NCBI RefSeq assembly: GCF_014649835.1
Contig: NZ_BMTU01000015.1
Location: 1-64,000 of the forward strand
DNA: 64,000 nucleotides
Direction: 5' to 3'
Source: Streptomyces pilosus
GTDB taxonomy: Bacteria > Actinomycetota > Actinomycetes > Streptomycetales > Streptomycetaceae
Part shown: positions 51,544-60,367 of the stretch, piece after piece
Position numbering within the stretch: position 1 is the first letter of the stretch
Layout: each line of letters opens with the position of its first letter
Position numbers and translations under genes: made by a program
Notes under the pieces: generated by a model
Databases searched by the model: none
Told to the model about the DNA's origin: nothing
Seen by the model: only the letters and a program-made list of their open reading frames with translations

Positions 51544-51819
51544 TCAGCCTCCGGCGACCGCCGGAATGATCGACACGCCGGCCCCGTCCGGGGTGGCCGT
51601 GTCGAGCCCCTGCTCGAACCGCACGTCGTCGTCGTTGACGTAGACGTTGACGAACCGGCGCAGCTTGCCCTGGTCGTCCAGGACCCGGGCGCCGATCCCG
51701 GTGTGGTTCTTCTCCAGGTCCGAGATGACCTCCCCGAGGGTCGCCCCCTCGGCGTTCACCTCGGCCTTGCCGCCGGTGTAGGTGCGCAGGATGGTCGGGA
51801 TACGAACGGTGACGCTCAC
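51544..51819 (-). CDS. MoaD/ThiS-like sulfur carrier protein
   Basis: This 91-residue ubiquitin-fold protein ends in Gly-Gly (SIIPAVAGG), the thiocarboxylate-forming tail. The beginning VTVRIPTILRTYTGGKAEV and EVISDLEKNHTGIGARVLDDQGKLRRFVNVYVN match the CysO-like branch of actinobacteria, which supplies sulfur for cysteine synthesis. The GTG start follows CCGGAGGTTTTCAC. It is in an operon with thrC, 91 bases downstream of it. Confidence 0.93.
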   Translation of the reverse strand: MSVTVRIPTILRTYTGGKAEVNAEGATLGEVISDLEKNHTGIGARVLDDQGKLRRFVNVYVNDDDVRFEQGLDTATPDGAGVSIIPAVAGG

Positions 51820-51850
51820 GTGAAAACCTCCGGTCAGGTGACTTGCCGGG

Positions 51851-51880
51851 GGCGGGGGAGCTGCGCGCGCAGCCCCCGCC
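51851..51880 (-). other. Intercistronic hairpin between thrC and the carrier gene
   Basis: GGCGGGGG (51851-51858) pairs with CCCCCGCC (51873-51880), with a further CTGCG/CGCAG stem inside. It could set the expression ratio of the two genes. Confidence 0.5.
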
Positions 51881-51910
51881 GGCCCGCGGACGACGACGGT
51901 GAAGCGGCCC

Positions 51911-53209
51911 TCAGACGAGTCCGGCTTCCCGGAACGACTCCAGGCTGGGCCGGATCGTCGCCGTGAGTCCCGTCCCCGCCACCGCGTCCAGCGTCTTCAG
52001 GCCGTCCCCGGTGTTGAGCACCACGGTGGTCAGCGACGGGTCGAGCGCCCCGCTCTCCAGGAGCTTCCTGGTGACCCCCACGGTCACGCCCCCCGCGGTC
52101 TCCGCGAAGATGCCCTCGGTCCGCGCCAGCAGCCGGATGGCGTCGACCACCTGCGTGTCGTCCACGTCCTCCACCGCACCGCCGGTACGCCGCGCGATGT
52201 CCAGCACGTACGGCCCGTCCGCCGGGTTGCCGATCGCCAGCGACTTGGCGATCGTGTCCGGCTTCTGCGGCCGGACGACGTCGTGCCCCGCCTTGTACGC
52301 GGTGGACACCGGCGAGCACCCCTCCGCCTGGGCACCGAAGATCTTGTACGGCCGGTCCTCGACGAGCCCGAGCCCGATCAGCTCCTGCAGCCCCTTGTCG
52401 ATCTTCGTGAGCTGCGAGCCGGAGGCGATCGGGACGACGATCTGGTCCGGCAGCCGCCAGCCGAGCTGCTCGCAGATCTCGTACGCGAGGGTCTTGGACC
52501 CCTCGGCGTAGTACGGCCGCAGGTTGACGTTGACGAAGCCCCAGCCCTCACCGGCCGGGTCGCCGATCAGCTCGGAGCAGAAACGGTTCACGTCGTCGTA
52601 GTTGCCCTCGATGCCGACGAGTTCGCCCCCGTAGACGGCGGCCATGACGACCTTGCCCTGCTCCAGGTCGTGCGGGATGAACACGCAGGAGCGCAGGCCG
52701 GCCCGGGCGGCGGCGGCGCCGACCGCGCCGGCCAGGTTGCCGGTGGAGGAGCAGGAGAGGGTGGTGAAACCGAAGGCGCGCGCGGCCTCCAGGGCCTGGG
52801 CGACGACACGGTCCTTGAAGGAGTGCGTCGGGTTGCCGGAGTCGTCCTTGACGAAGAGTTTTCCGGGGTCGACGCCCAGCTCACGGGCCAGGTTGTCGGC
52901 CTGGACGAGCTTGGTCCAGCCCGGGTTCAGGTTCGGCTTGTCCGCCACGTCCGCGGGGACGGGCAGCAGGGGCGCGTAGCGCCAGATGTTCGCGGGTCCC
53001 GCTTCGATCCGGCTCCGCAGTTCCTCGGTGTCGTAGGCCGAGAAGTCGTAGGCGATCTCCAGCGGGCCGAAACACTCCTCGCAGGCGAAGACGGGGCCGA
53101 GGGGCACGCGGTGGCCGCATTCGCGGCAGGAGAGCGCGGCGGCGGGGCCCAGGTCGACGGCGTTCGCGGTGGCGGAGTCGGTGGTGCTTGCAACGGTCTG
53201 CACAGCCAT
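51911..53209 (-). CDS. thrC: Threonine synthase ThrC
   Basis: This 432-residue PLP enzyme has an N-terminal zinc ribbon (CRECGHRVPLG, FACEECFGPLE), the Schiff-base lysine in NPTHSFKDRVV, the phosphate-binding SCSSTGNLAGAVGAAAA and a later IASGSQLTKIDKG. It makes threonine from O-phosphohomoserine. It is preceded by an apparent SAM-I riboswitch, which is unusual for threonine synthase, and followed by a sulfur carrier gene. Confidence 0.97.
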   Translation of the reverse strand: MAVQTVASTTDSATANAVDLGPAAALSCRECGHRVPLGPVFACEECFGPLEIAYDFSAYDTEELRSRIEAGPANIWRYAPLLPVPADVADKPNLNPGWTKLVQADNLARELGVDPGKLFVKDDSGNPTHSFKDRVVAQALEAARAFGFTTLSCSSTGNLAGAVGAAAARAGLRSCVFIPHDLEQGKVVMAAVYGGELVGIEGNYDDVNRFCSELIGDPAGEGWGFVNVNLRPYYAEGSKTLAYEICEQLGWRLPDQIVVPIASGSQLTKIDKGLQELIGLGLVEDRPYKIFGAQAEGCSPVSTAYKAGHDVVRPQKPDTIAKSLAIGNPADGPYVLDIARRTGGAVEDVDDTQVVDAIRLLARTEGIFAETAGGVTVGVTRKLLESGALDPSLTTVVLNTGDGLKTLDAVAGTGLTATIRPSLESFREAGLV

Positions 53210-53229
53210 GTGAGGCGAGGCCCTTTCTC

Positions 53230-53373
53230 CTCATCTTCCTCACGACGCATCTCGTCGTGAGACGGATTTGGCACCTTCCCTAGCCGGGAGCCTCGCCACG
53301 TCCGCGTGACAGGAACCGACTGGAGGGTTGCCGGGGCTTCATCGGGCCGTATCCCTCTGCCCCTCTGGATGAG
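53230..53373 (-). promoter_or_regulatory. SAM-I (S-box) riboswitch upstream of thrC
   Basis: On the minus strand P1 pairs CTCATC (53373-53368) with GATGAG (53235-53230). Between them are AGAGGG, GGCCCGATGAAGCCCCGGCA and ACC, the conserved S-box core, and a P4-like hairpin CTCACGACG/CGTCGTGAG (53239-53261). The ribosome binding site GGAG follows P1 at once, so ligand binding probably controls translation of thrC. Confidence 0.85.
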
Positions 53374-53480
53374 CGGTGTTCAGTTGTCCGCCCGGTGACC
53401 CCGACATGCGAGGTCCCCCGGCGTTGCTCAAGACTGTAACCGAAGGCCTGGGTGGTTGAGATAGTCGTCCGAACCGCGAG

Positions 53481-54458
53481 ATGGATCACCAGGCCAGTGA
53501 GGAGCCCGGGACCGTGCTGGAAGAAGTCGAGCGCTGGTTGACCGACCGGTCGTGGTCGGTGACCGACCGCCCGCTCCACCGGATTCTGGCGGCGAAACGC
53601 GCCACGGGCCGGACGGTGAGCGTGGTGCTGCCCGCGCTGAACGAGGAGGCGACGGTCGGCGACATCGTGTCGGTGATCCGCCGCGACCTGATGCTGCGCT
53701 GCCCCCTGGTCGACGAGGTGGTGGTGATCGACTCGGGATCCACCGACCGCACGTCCGAGGCCGCGGCGGCGGCGGGCGCGACGGTGGTGCACCGGGACGC
53801 GATACTCCCCCGCATACCGGCGGTGCCCGGCAAGGGGGAGGTGCTGTGGCGGTCGCTGCTGGTCACCCGCGGCGACATCGTGTGCTTCGTCGACGCCGAC
53901 CTCAGGGAGTTCTCGTCGGACTTCGTCACCGGCATCGTCGGCCCGCTCCTCACCGACCCGGACGTCCACCTGGTCAAGGCCATGTACGACCGCCCGCTCG
54001 GCGCGGCCGCCGGCCAGGGCGGCCGGGTCACCGAACTCATGGCCCGGCCGCTGCTGAACCTGCACTGGCCGCAGCTCGCGGGCTTCGTCCAGCCGCTGGG
54101 CGGCGAGTACGCGGCCCGCCGCTCCCTGCTGGAGCGGCTGCCCTTCCCCGTCGGCTACGGCATCGAGCTCGGCATGCTGGTCGACGCCCTGCACCTGGTG
54201 GGTCTGGACGCGCTGGCGCAGGTCGACGTCGGGGTGCGCAAGCACCGGCACCAGGACGGGCAGGCCCTCGGCCGGATGGCCGCCGCGATCTACCGCACCG
54301 CCCAGCTCCGCCTGGCCCGCGCCCACCTGATCCGCCCGGCCCTCACCCAGTTCGAGCGCCGGGGCACCGCCTTCGAACCCCGGACGCACCCCGTCGACAC
54401 GGAGGAACGGCCGCCGATGACGGACATCGCCGAGTACCGGACGCGCCGGGTGGCCTGA
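53481..54458 (+). CDS. gpgS: Glucosyl-3-phosphoglycerate synthase
   Basis: This 325-residue GT-A glycosyltransferase (GT81) has VSVVLPALNEEATVGDIV, VVVIDSGSTDRTSE and the metal-binding DADLREFSSDFV, then LGGEYAARRSLLERLPFPVGYGIELGMLVD. It transfers glucose from a nucleotide sugar to 3-phosphoglycerate for glucosylglycerate, an osmolyte and reserve in actinobacteria. It is divergent from thrC and near otsA/otsB, which also make a compatible solute. Confidence 0.93.
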   Translation: MDHQASEEPGTVLEEVERWLTDRSWSVTDRPLHRILAAKRATGRTVSVVLPALNEEATVGDIVSVIRRDLMLRCPLVDEVVVIDSGSTDRTSEAAAAAGATVVHRDAILPRIPAVPGKGEVLWRSLLVTRGDIVCFVDADLREFSSDFVTGIVGPLLTDPDVHLVKAMYDRPLGAAAGQGGRVTELMARPLLNLHWPQLAGFVQPLGGEYAARRSLLERLPFPVGYGIELGMLVDALHLVGLDALAQVDVGVRKHRHQDGQALGRMAAAIYRTAQLRLARAHLIRPALTQFERRGTAFEPRTHPVDTEERPPMTDIAEYRTRRVA

Positions 54459-54487
54459 CCCGCCCGCGAGCGGGCCCCGCCCGTCCG

Positions 54488-55180
54488 TCAGCCGGCGACG
54501 CCGTCCGACCAGCGCCACCTGCCGCCGGAGTCGAGGGAGCAGGTCAGGTACTCGCCGCCGCGGCCGTGGGTGCTCAGACCCCGGTGCTTCGTGGCGCAGA
54601 ACTGGCCGTCGGCGTAGCAGTTGCCGGCCGGGCTGGTGAGCTCGCAGCCGGCGGTGCCGCCTCCGCCGGAGCCGCCGCTGCCGCCCGTGTCCCGGGGCTG
54701 CTCGGGCTGCGGGGTCGGGGTCGGCTTCGGGGTGTGGAGCAGGCGCCCGTCGCAGTCGCGGCCGTCGCGCGGGACGGTGAACGTCACGCCGTCGGACCCG
54801 TCGGTCTGCTCGCACACCTTCTCGCCCGCGCCCCAGGAGGAGGCCGTCCGGCCGGTGCCCTCCAGGCGGACCGTGTAGCCGAGGCCGGCCTTCCGGGCCG
54901 CGGCGACGGCCGTCCCGACGCGTCCCCCGGTGTGGTCGGACAGTGTGACGGGGGTCGGGGTCGGCGTCGGGGCCGGGGCCGGGGTGGGGCTCTGGGTGGT
55001 GGGGGACGGCTCGGGGGCCGGGCTGCCGCTCTGCGTGGTCGTGGTGGCCGCCGCGGGCCGCTCCGCCGCACCGTCCATGCCGCCCCCGTCGCCGCAGCCG
55101 GCCAGGGCCAGCACGGCGGCCGCGATCATCGCCGTCGTGCCGGTCAGTCCGCGAACGCCCCCGGGCATGCGTATACGCAT
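54488..55180 (-). CDS. Secreted lipoprotein with Pro/Thr linker
   Basis: This 230-residue protein has a signal peptide and lipobox LAGC (Cys29), a Pro/Thr/Ser-rich linker (about 45-90), a small domain TLSDHTGGRVGTAVAAARKAGLGYTV that resembles a PASTA-like strand-helix unit, and a Cys-rich C-terminal part with six or so Cys (AGCELTSPAGNCYADGQFCATKHRG). The family is not otherwise recognised. A start twelve codons upstream is possible. It converges with gpgS. Confidence 0.78.
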   Translation of the reverse strand: MRIRMPGGVRGLTGTTAMIAAAVLALAGCGDGGGMDGAAERPAAATTTTQSGSPAPEPSPTTQSPTPAPAPTPTPTPVTLSDHTGGRVGTAVAAARKAGLGYTVRLEGTGRTASSWGAGEKVCEQTDGSDGVTFTVPRDGRDCDGRLLHTPKPTPTPQPEQPRDTGGSGGSGGGGTAGCELTSPAGNCYADGQFCATKHRGLSTHGRGGEYLTCSLDSGGRWRWSDGVAG

Positions 55181-55324
55181 CGCACCCACCCCCCGAATAG
55201 TTGAAACGTGCACCACGCATCTTCATACCGTTCACAACTTCCACACAAGATGCGTGACCGAATCGCCGCCGGGGTGACGCGGTGGCACGTTTGAGGTTCC
55301 GGGGGCCGGGCTAGGTTGAGGCGT

Positions 55325-56728
55325 ATGGCTTCAAGCTTCGGTGCTGCTCAGGTGCTGGTCGCCTCCAATCGGGGACCGGTCTCGTACGAGGTCGCGGACG
55401 ACGGGTCGCTGCGGGCCAGACGCGGCGGCGGCGGGCTGGTGTCCGGGCTGTCGGCGATCGGCCCCGAGGCGGGCGCGTTGTGGGTGTGCTCGGCACTGTC
55501 CGACGGCGACCGCGAGGCGGTGCGGCGCGGGGTGGGCGAGGACGGCGTGCGGATGCTGGACATCCCGGCGGACGTGCACGCCGACGCGTACAACGGGATC
55601 GCCAACTCGGTGCTGTGGTTCGTGCACCACATGCTGTACCAGACACCGCTGGAACCGGTCTTCGACGCGGAGTTCCGCCGCCAGTGGGCGTCGTACGAGG
55701 ACTACAACCGGGCGTTCGCCGAGGCGCTGGCCCAGGAGGCGGCGCGGGGCGCCGCGGTCCTGGTGCAGGACTACCACCTGACCCTCGTCCCCGGGATGCT
55801 CCGCGAGCTCCGCCCCGACCTGCGCATCGGGCACTTCTCGCACACCCCGTGGGCGCCGCCGGAGTACTTCGCGATGCTGCCCGACGACATCGCGCGCCAG
55901 GTGCTGCGCGGGATGCTCGGCGCCGACCGGCTCGGCTTCCTCACCCACCGCTGGGCGGACGCGTTCACCGCGTGCTGCGAGCGGTTCGCGGGCGGGCCCG
56001 GCGACACGGAGATCGGGGTGCACGGCCTGGGCGCCGACGCGGACTTCCTGCGCGCCCGCTCCCACGAGGCGGACGTCGAGGAGCGGATCACCGCGCTGCG
56101 GGAGGAGATCGGCGAGGGACGCCGGGCGATCGTCCGGGTCGACCGCACCGAGCTGTCCAAGAACATCGTGCGGGGCCTGCTGGCGTACCGGCAGCTCCTG
56201 GAGGACCGCCCCGAGTGGCGCGAACGCGTCGTGCACGTCGCCTTCGCCTACCCCTCCCGGCAGGACCTCGCCGTGTACCGCGACTACACCGCCGAGGTGC
56301 AGCGGGTCGCGGAGGAGATCAACGAGCGCTACGGCACCCCCGGCTGGCGGCCGGTCGTGCTCCACGTCAAGGACGACTTCGCGCGTTCGCTCGCCGCGTA
56401 CCGGCTGGCGGACGTGGCCCTGGTCAACCCCATCCGCGACGGCATGAACCTGGTCGCCAAGGAGGTGCCGGTGGTCTCCGACGGGGGCTGCGCGCTGGTC
56501 CTGTCGCGGGAGGCGGGCGCCCACGAGGAGCTGGGCGAGGACGCGATCACGGTCAACCCGTACGACGTCGCGGACACCGCCCGCGCGCTGCACGAGGCCC
56601 TGACGATGGGCCCGGGCGACCGCACCGACCGCACCAAGCGCCTGGCCGCCGCGGCGACCGCGCTGCCCCCGGCCCGCTGGTTCCTGGACCAGCTCGACGC
56701 GCTGCGGGGCGGTCCGGCGTCCCACTGA
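55325..56728 (+). CDS. otsA: Trehalose-6-phosphate synthase OtsA
   Basis: This 467-residue GT20 enzyme has VASNRGPVSYE, VQDYHLTLVPGML, IGHFSHTPWAPPEYF, VDRTELSKNIVRGL (the basic donor-phosphate site) and NPIRDGMNLVAKEVPV. It makes trehalose 6-phosphate from a nucleotide glucose and glucose 6-phosphate. The ATG at 55325 follows GAGGCGT. otsB follows by 56 bases. Confidence 0.95.
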   Translation: MASSFGAAQVLVASNRGPVSYEVADDGSLRARRGGGGLVSGLSAIGPEAGALWVCSALSDGDREAVRRGVGEDGVRMLDIPADVHADAYNGIANSVLWFVHHMLYQTPLEPVFDAEFRRQWASYEDYNRAFAEALAQEAARGAAVLVQDYHLTLVPGMLRELRPDLRIGHFSHTPWAPPEYFAMLPDDIARQVLRGMLGADRLGFLTHRWADAFTACCERFAGGPGDTEIGVHGLGADADFLRARSHEADVEERITALREEIGEGRRAIVRVDRTELSKNIVRGLLAYRQLLEDRPEWRERVVHVAFAYPSRQDLAVYRDYTAEVQRVAEEINERYGTPGWRPVVLHVKDDFARSLAAYRLADVALVNPIRDGMNLVAKEVPVVSDGGCALVLSREAGAHEELGEDAITVNPYDVADTARALHEALTMGPGDRTDRTKRLAAAATALPPARWFLDQLDALRGGPASH

Positions 56729-56784
56729 GCGGTACGGCCGGTCGGGCAGGCGTGCGAGGGCGCGACCGCGGATAGGTTGGGCTC

Positions 56785-57648
56785 ATGGCCAGCCACACGG
56801 ATTCCACGGACCCGAGCACCCTGCCGACGCCCGCCACGCAGGCCGGGCGGGAGGGTCTCGAAGCGCTTCTCTCCCATCCGGGCAAGGCGCTGATCGGGCT
56901 CGACTTCGACGGAACGCTCGCGCCGATCGTGCCCGACCCGGAGCAGGCCCGCGCGCACCCCGGCGCGGTGCCCGCGCTCGCCGCGCTCGCCCCGAAGGTG
57001 GCCGCCGTCGCGGTCGTCACCGGCCGGCCGGCCGGCGTCGCGGTCCGCAACGGCGGTTTCGCGGGCGTCCCCGGACTGGAGCACCTCGTCGTCCTCGGCC
57101 ACTACGGAGCCGAACGCTGGGACGCCGTGACGGGGACGGTCACCGCTCCCGCCCCGCACCCCGGCGTCGCCACCGCCCGCGCGGAACTGCCCGGGCTGCT
57201 CGACCGTTTCGGGGCGTGGCAGGGCACCTGGATCGAGGAGAAGGGCGGCCGGGCGGTCGCCGTCCACACCCGCCGGGCCGCCGATCCGCAGGCCGCCTTC
57301 GAGGCCCTGCGCGAGCCGCTCACCGACCTCGCCACCCGGCACGGTCTGGTCGTCGAGCCCGGCCGCATGGTCCTGGAGCTGCGCCCGCCCGGCATGGACA
57401 AGGGGGTCGCGCTGCTGGAGTACGCCCGGGAGATCGGCGCCGGCTCGGTCCTCTACGCGGGCGACGACCTGGGCGACCTCGCCGCCTTCACGGCCGTCGA
57501 CAAGCTCCGCGCCACCGGCACGCCCGGCCTCCTGGTCTGCAGCGGCAGCGAGGAGGTCACGGAGCTCCGGGAACGCGCGGACCTGATCACCGACGGTCCC
57601 TCCGGCGTCGTCCACCTCCTGCGCACCCTGGCGGACCGCATGCCCTGA
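56785..57648 (+). CDS. otsB: Trehalose-6-phosphate phosphatase OtsB
   Basis: This 287-residue HAD phosphatase has motif I LIGLDFDGTLAPIVPDP, VVTGRPAGVAV, the cap region HYGAERWDAVTG and motif IV VLYAGDDLGDLAAF. It dephosphorylates trehalose 6-phosphate made by OtsA. A bidirectional terminator follows. Confidence 0.95.
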   Translation: MASHTDSTDPSTLPTPATQAGREGLEALLSHPGKALIGLDFDGTLAPIVPDPEQARAHPGAVPALAALAPKVAAVAVVTGRPAGVAVRNGGFAGVPGLEHLVVLGHYGAERWDAVTGTVTAPAPHPGVATARAELPGLLDRFGAWQGTWIEEKGGRAVAVHTRRAADPQAAFEALREPLTDLATRHGLVVEPGRMVLELRPPGMDKGVALLEYAREIGAGSVLYAGDDLGDLAAFTAVDKLRATGTPGLLVCSGSEEVTELRERADLITDGPSGVVHLLRTLADRMP

Positions 57649-57659
57649 CTGGTTCACGC

Positions 57660-57690
57660 CCCCCGCCGACGGGAAGGGGGGCGGCGGGGG
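57660..57690. terminator. Convergent terminator after otsB
   Basis: CCCCCGCCG (57660-57668) pairs with CGGCGGGGG (57682-57690) between converging genes. Confidence 0.55.
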
Positions 57691-57721
57691 AAGGCACACC
57701 GGCGTCCGAAGCCACGCGCCC

Positions 57722-57976
57722 TCACCGCTCCCCGCGGCGCCGCTCCCGTATCCGGCGCAGGCGATTGACCGTGACCGGGTCGTGGGCCAGCGCCCGCGGA
57801 TCGTCCAGCAGGGCGTTCAGGAGCTGGAAGTACCGCACCGGCGCCAGCCCCAGCTCCTCCCGGATCACCCGCTCCTTCGCCCCGGGCCCGGCGAACGACC
57901 GGCGCTCCAGCGCGAGGATGTCCCGCTCCCGCCGGCCCAGCCCGCGCCCACCCGCTTCGTCGTCCCCCTGTTCCAT
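57722..57976 (-). CDS. DUF3263 family protein
   Basis: This 84-residue protein matches DUF3263, a small actinobacterial helix-turn-helix-like family: RERDILALERRSFAGPGAKERVIREELGLAPVRYFQLLNALLDDPRALAHDPVTVNRLRRIRE. It is probably DNA-binding or sigma-like; no target is known. It lies 10 bases downstream of the sugar-binding protein gene on the same strand. Confidence 0.95.
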   Translation of the reverse strand: MEQGDDEAGGRGLGRRERDILALERRSFAGPGAKERVIREELGLAPVRYFQLLNALLDDPRALAHDPVTVNRLRRIRERRRGER

Positions 57977-57986
57977 GCCCCGCAGG

Positions 57987-59255
57987 CTACTCCGCGCTCT
58001 CCGCGCGCGAAGCCGCCGCCTGCAGGGTGCCCAGGACCCCCGCGGGGCTGCCGCCGGGCTCCACGGCCTTGCCGATCTGCTTCTTGACCGCCGCGTTGAC
58101 CGACGCCCAGGAGGTGTTCCCGACCGGGTAGAGCTCGGAGGTCGGCAGCTGCTCCAGGAACGGCGCGAGGTCCTTGTCCTGCCCGCCGGCCGCCATCGCG
58201 CGGGACGCGGAGCCGGTGACCGGCAGCAGGTTGTAGTCGCGGGAGAACTTCAGGACGTTCTCCTCGCTGTAGACGAAGTCGAGGAAGTCGCCGACCTCGT
58301 CGCGGTGGCCGTTCTCGTTGAAGGCCATCATCCAGTCGGCGACACCGAGCGTGGAGCCGCTCGCGCCGTCGACGCCGGGCGTCGGCACCATGCCGTACTT
58401 CACGCCCTTCTTCCCGGCCGCCTCCATCAGCGAGGGGTGCCCGTTGAGCATGCCGACGTCACCGGCGGCGAACGCCTCGAACGCCTCGGCCCGGTCGAGC
58501 TTGCCGGGCTCGACGGGACCGGTGAGGCCCTTGCCGACCAGTTCGTCCCGCAGCCAGGTGAAGGTGGCGACGTTCTCCGTGGAGTCGATGCCGTAGCTGC
58601 CGCCGAGTTCGGTGTAGCCGCCACCGCCGCTGAGCATCCACTGCATGGTCTCCGCCTGCGCCTCCTCCGGTCCGAGCGGCAGCGCGTACGGGTACTTCAC
58701 GCCTTCCGCGTCGAGCGCCTCGGCGTTCTCGGCGATGTCGTCCCAGGTGGTCGGCGGGGTGATACCGGCCTTGCCGAACAGGTCCTTGTTGTAGAACAGC
58801 ACGCGCGTGGACGCGGCGAACGGCATGCCGTACTGCACGCTGTTGACCTGTCCCGCCTCGGCGAGCTGGGAGAGGAAGTCGGCCTGGACCGGTATGGAGA
58901 GCAGGTCGCCGGCCCGGTAGAGCTTGCCCTCGGCCGCGTAGTCGGCGTACGCGCCGATCTGCGCCATGTCCGGCGCCTCCCCGGCGTCCACCATTTCCTT
59001 GACCTCGCGGTCGACGTCGTTCCAGGAGTGGACGCTGACCTCGATCCTCACCCCGGGGTGGTCCGACTCGTACCGCTCGACCAGGTCGGCCCAGTACTTC
59101 TTGGAGCTGGTGTCCGCGCTGGTGCCGTAGTCGGCGGCGACGAGGGTCAGCGTCACGTCGGACGACCCGCCGCCGGCTCCGCACCCACCGAGGACCCCCG
59201 TCAGCCCCAGCGCGGACATCGCCGCGATCGTCCTCGTCCTGACCCGCCGCTGCAC
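57987..59255 (-). CDS. Sugar ABC transporter substrate-binding lipoprotein, DasR-linked
   Basis: This 422-residue protein has a signal peptide with lipobox LGGC (Cys25) and a type 1 substrate-binding fold: VEVSVHSWNDVDREVKEMVDAGEAPDMAQIGAYADYA (residue numbering not exact), FNENGHRDEVGDFLDFVYSEEN. It is an orphan, with no permease or ATPase nearby, so it may use a shared ATPase such as MsiK and permeases elsewhere. Dre sites lie between it and nagK. A chitin-derived sugar ligand is likely. Confidence 0.9.
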   Translation of the reverse strand: MQRRVRTRTIAAMSALGLTGVLGGCGAGGGSSDVTLTLVAADYGTSADTSSKKYWADLVERYESDHPGVRIEVSVHSWNDVDREVKEMVDAGEAPDMAQIGAYADYAAEGKLYRAGDLLSIPVQADFLSQLAEAGQVNSVQYGMPFAASTRVLFYNKDLFGKAGITPPTTWDDIAENAEALDAEGVKYPYALPLGPEEAQAETMQWMLSGGGGYTELGGSYGIDSTENVATFTWLRDELVGKGLTGPVEPGKLDRAEAFEAFAAGDVGMLNGHPSLMEAAGKKGVKYGMVPTPGVDGASGSTLGVADWMMAFNENGHRDEVGDFLDFVYSEENVLKFSRDYNLLPVTGSASRAMAAGGQDKDLAPFLEQLPTSELYPVGNTSWASVNAAVKKQIGKAVEPGGSPAGVLGTLQAAASRAESAE

Positions 59256-59312
59256 GTGCCCTGCCCCTGCCCCGGCGCTCCGCGCCGTCCCGAAACTTTT
59301 CGATAGTCGGAA

Positions 59313-59328
59313 TAAGGTCTACACCACG
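59313..59328. promoter_or_regulatory. dre-like site 1 (DasR)
   Basis: TAAGGTCTACACCACG matches the central GGTCTANACCA of the dre consensus, 58 bases upstream of the sugar-binding protein start. Confidence 0.6.
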
Positions 59329-59330
59329 TG

Positions 59331-59346
59331 AGTGGACTAGACCTCT
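59331..59346. promoter_or_regulatory. dre site 2 (DasR)
   Basis: AGTGGACTAGACCTCT matches AGTGGTCTAGACCACT at 14 of 16 positions, 29 bases upstream of nagK. Confidence 0.8.
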
Positions 59347-59374
59347 TGTGGGTCCCCGGTCCACACTGTTTCCC

Positions 59375-60367
59375 GTGAAACATGTCATCGCCCTCGACGT
59401 GGGCGGCACCGGGATGAAGGCCGCCCTGATCGGGGCGGACGGCGAGCTGCTGCACCGGGCGCGCCGACCCACCGGCCGCGACCGCGGACCGGAGGCGGTC
59501 GTCGCGGGCATCCTCGACTTCGCGGCCGAACTGCGCGCCCACGGCATCGACCGGCACGGCGAGGCCGCGGTCGCCGCCGGCGTCGCCGTTCCCGGGATCG
59601 TCGACGAGGCGCGGGGCGTCGCCGTCCACGCGGTCAACCTCGGCTGGCGCGACGTCCCGCTGCGGGCGCTGCTCACCGAGCGGCTCGGCGGCATCCCCGT
59701 CGCCCTCGGCCACGACGTGCGCACCGGCGGCCTCGCCGAGGGCCGCATCGGAGCCGGCCGGGGCGCCGACCGCTTCCTCTTCGTGCCGCTGGGCACCGGG
59801 ATCGCGGGCGCCATCGGCATCGACGGCCGGGTGGAGGCGGGCGCGCACGGTTTCGCGGGCGAGATCGGCCACATCGTCGTACGGCCCGGGGGCGCCCCCT
59901 GTCCGTGCGGGCAGCGCGGCTGTCTGGAGCGGTACGCGTCCGCGGCGGCGGTGAGTGAGGCGTGGGCGGCGGCCTGCGGCGACCCGGGCGCCGACGCGGC
60001 GGACTGCGCGAAGGCCGTCGAGTCCGGTGACGCGCGGGCCCGTCAGGTGTGGCAGGAGGCGGTGGACGCGCTCGCCGACGGGCTGGTCACCGCGCTCACC
60101 CTGCTGGACCCCCGGGCGCTGATCATCGGTGGCGGGCTCGCCGAGGCGGGGGAAACCTTGTTCACACCGCTGCGGGAGGCCGTCCGGCGGCGGGTCACCT
60201 TCCAGAAGCTGCCCACCCTGGTCCCCGCGACCCTGGGGGACACCGCCGGATGCCTGGGCGCGGGGCTGCTCGCCCGGGACCTGATCGACGGCACCACCGG
60301 TCCGACCGGTCCGACCGATCCCACTGACCCCACTGACCCCACTGACCCCTCGGAGGTAACCACCTGA
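59375..60367 (+). CDS. nagK: ROK family N-acetylglucosamine kinase
   Basis: This 330-residue ROK kinase has ATP-binding VIALDVGGTGMKAAL, a ROK signature ending in the zinc site GGAPCPCGQRGCLERYAS, and a later IIGGGLAEAGE. It phosphorylates N-acetylglucosamine to the 6-phosphate used by NagA, with which it overlaps by one base. The GTG at 59375 matches family starts; a GTG at 59348 is possible. The C-terminus carries a Pro-Thr-Asp repeat (see 60298). Confidence 0.9.
   Translation: MKHVIALDVGGTGMKAALIGADGELLHRARRPTGRDRGPEAVVAGILDFAAELRAHGIDRHGEAAVAAGVAVPGIVDEARGVAVHAVNLGWRDVPLRALLTERLGGIPVALGHDVRTGGLAEGRIGAGRGADRFLFVPLGTGIAGAIGIDGRVEAGAHGFAGEIGHIVVRPGGAPCPCGQRGCLERYASAAAVSEAWAAACGDPGADAADCAKAVESGDARARQVWQEAVDALADGLVTALTLLDPRALIIGGGLAEAGETLFTPLREAVRRRVTFQKLPTLVPATLGDTAGCLGAGLLARDLIDGTTGPTGPTDPTDPTDPTDPSEVTT
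60298..60353 (+). repeat. Coding micro-repeat at the nagK C-terminus
   Basis: CCGACCGGT-type units, then CCCACTGAC repeated three times, encode a GPTGPTDPTDPTDPTDP tail just before the stop. Confidence 0.85.
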
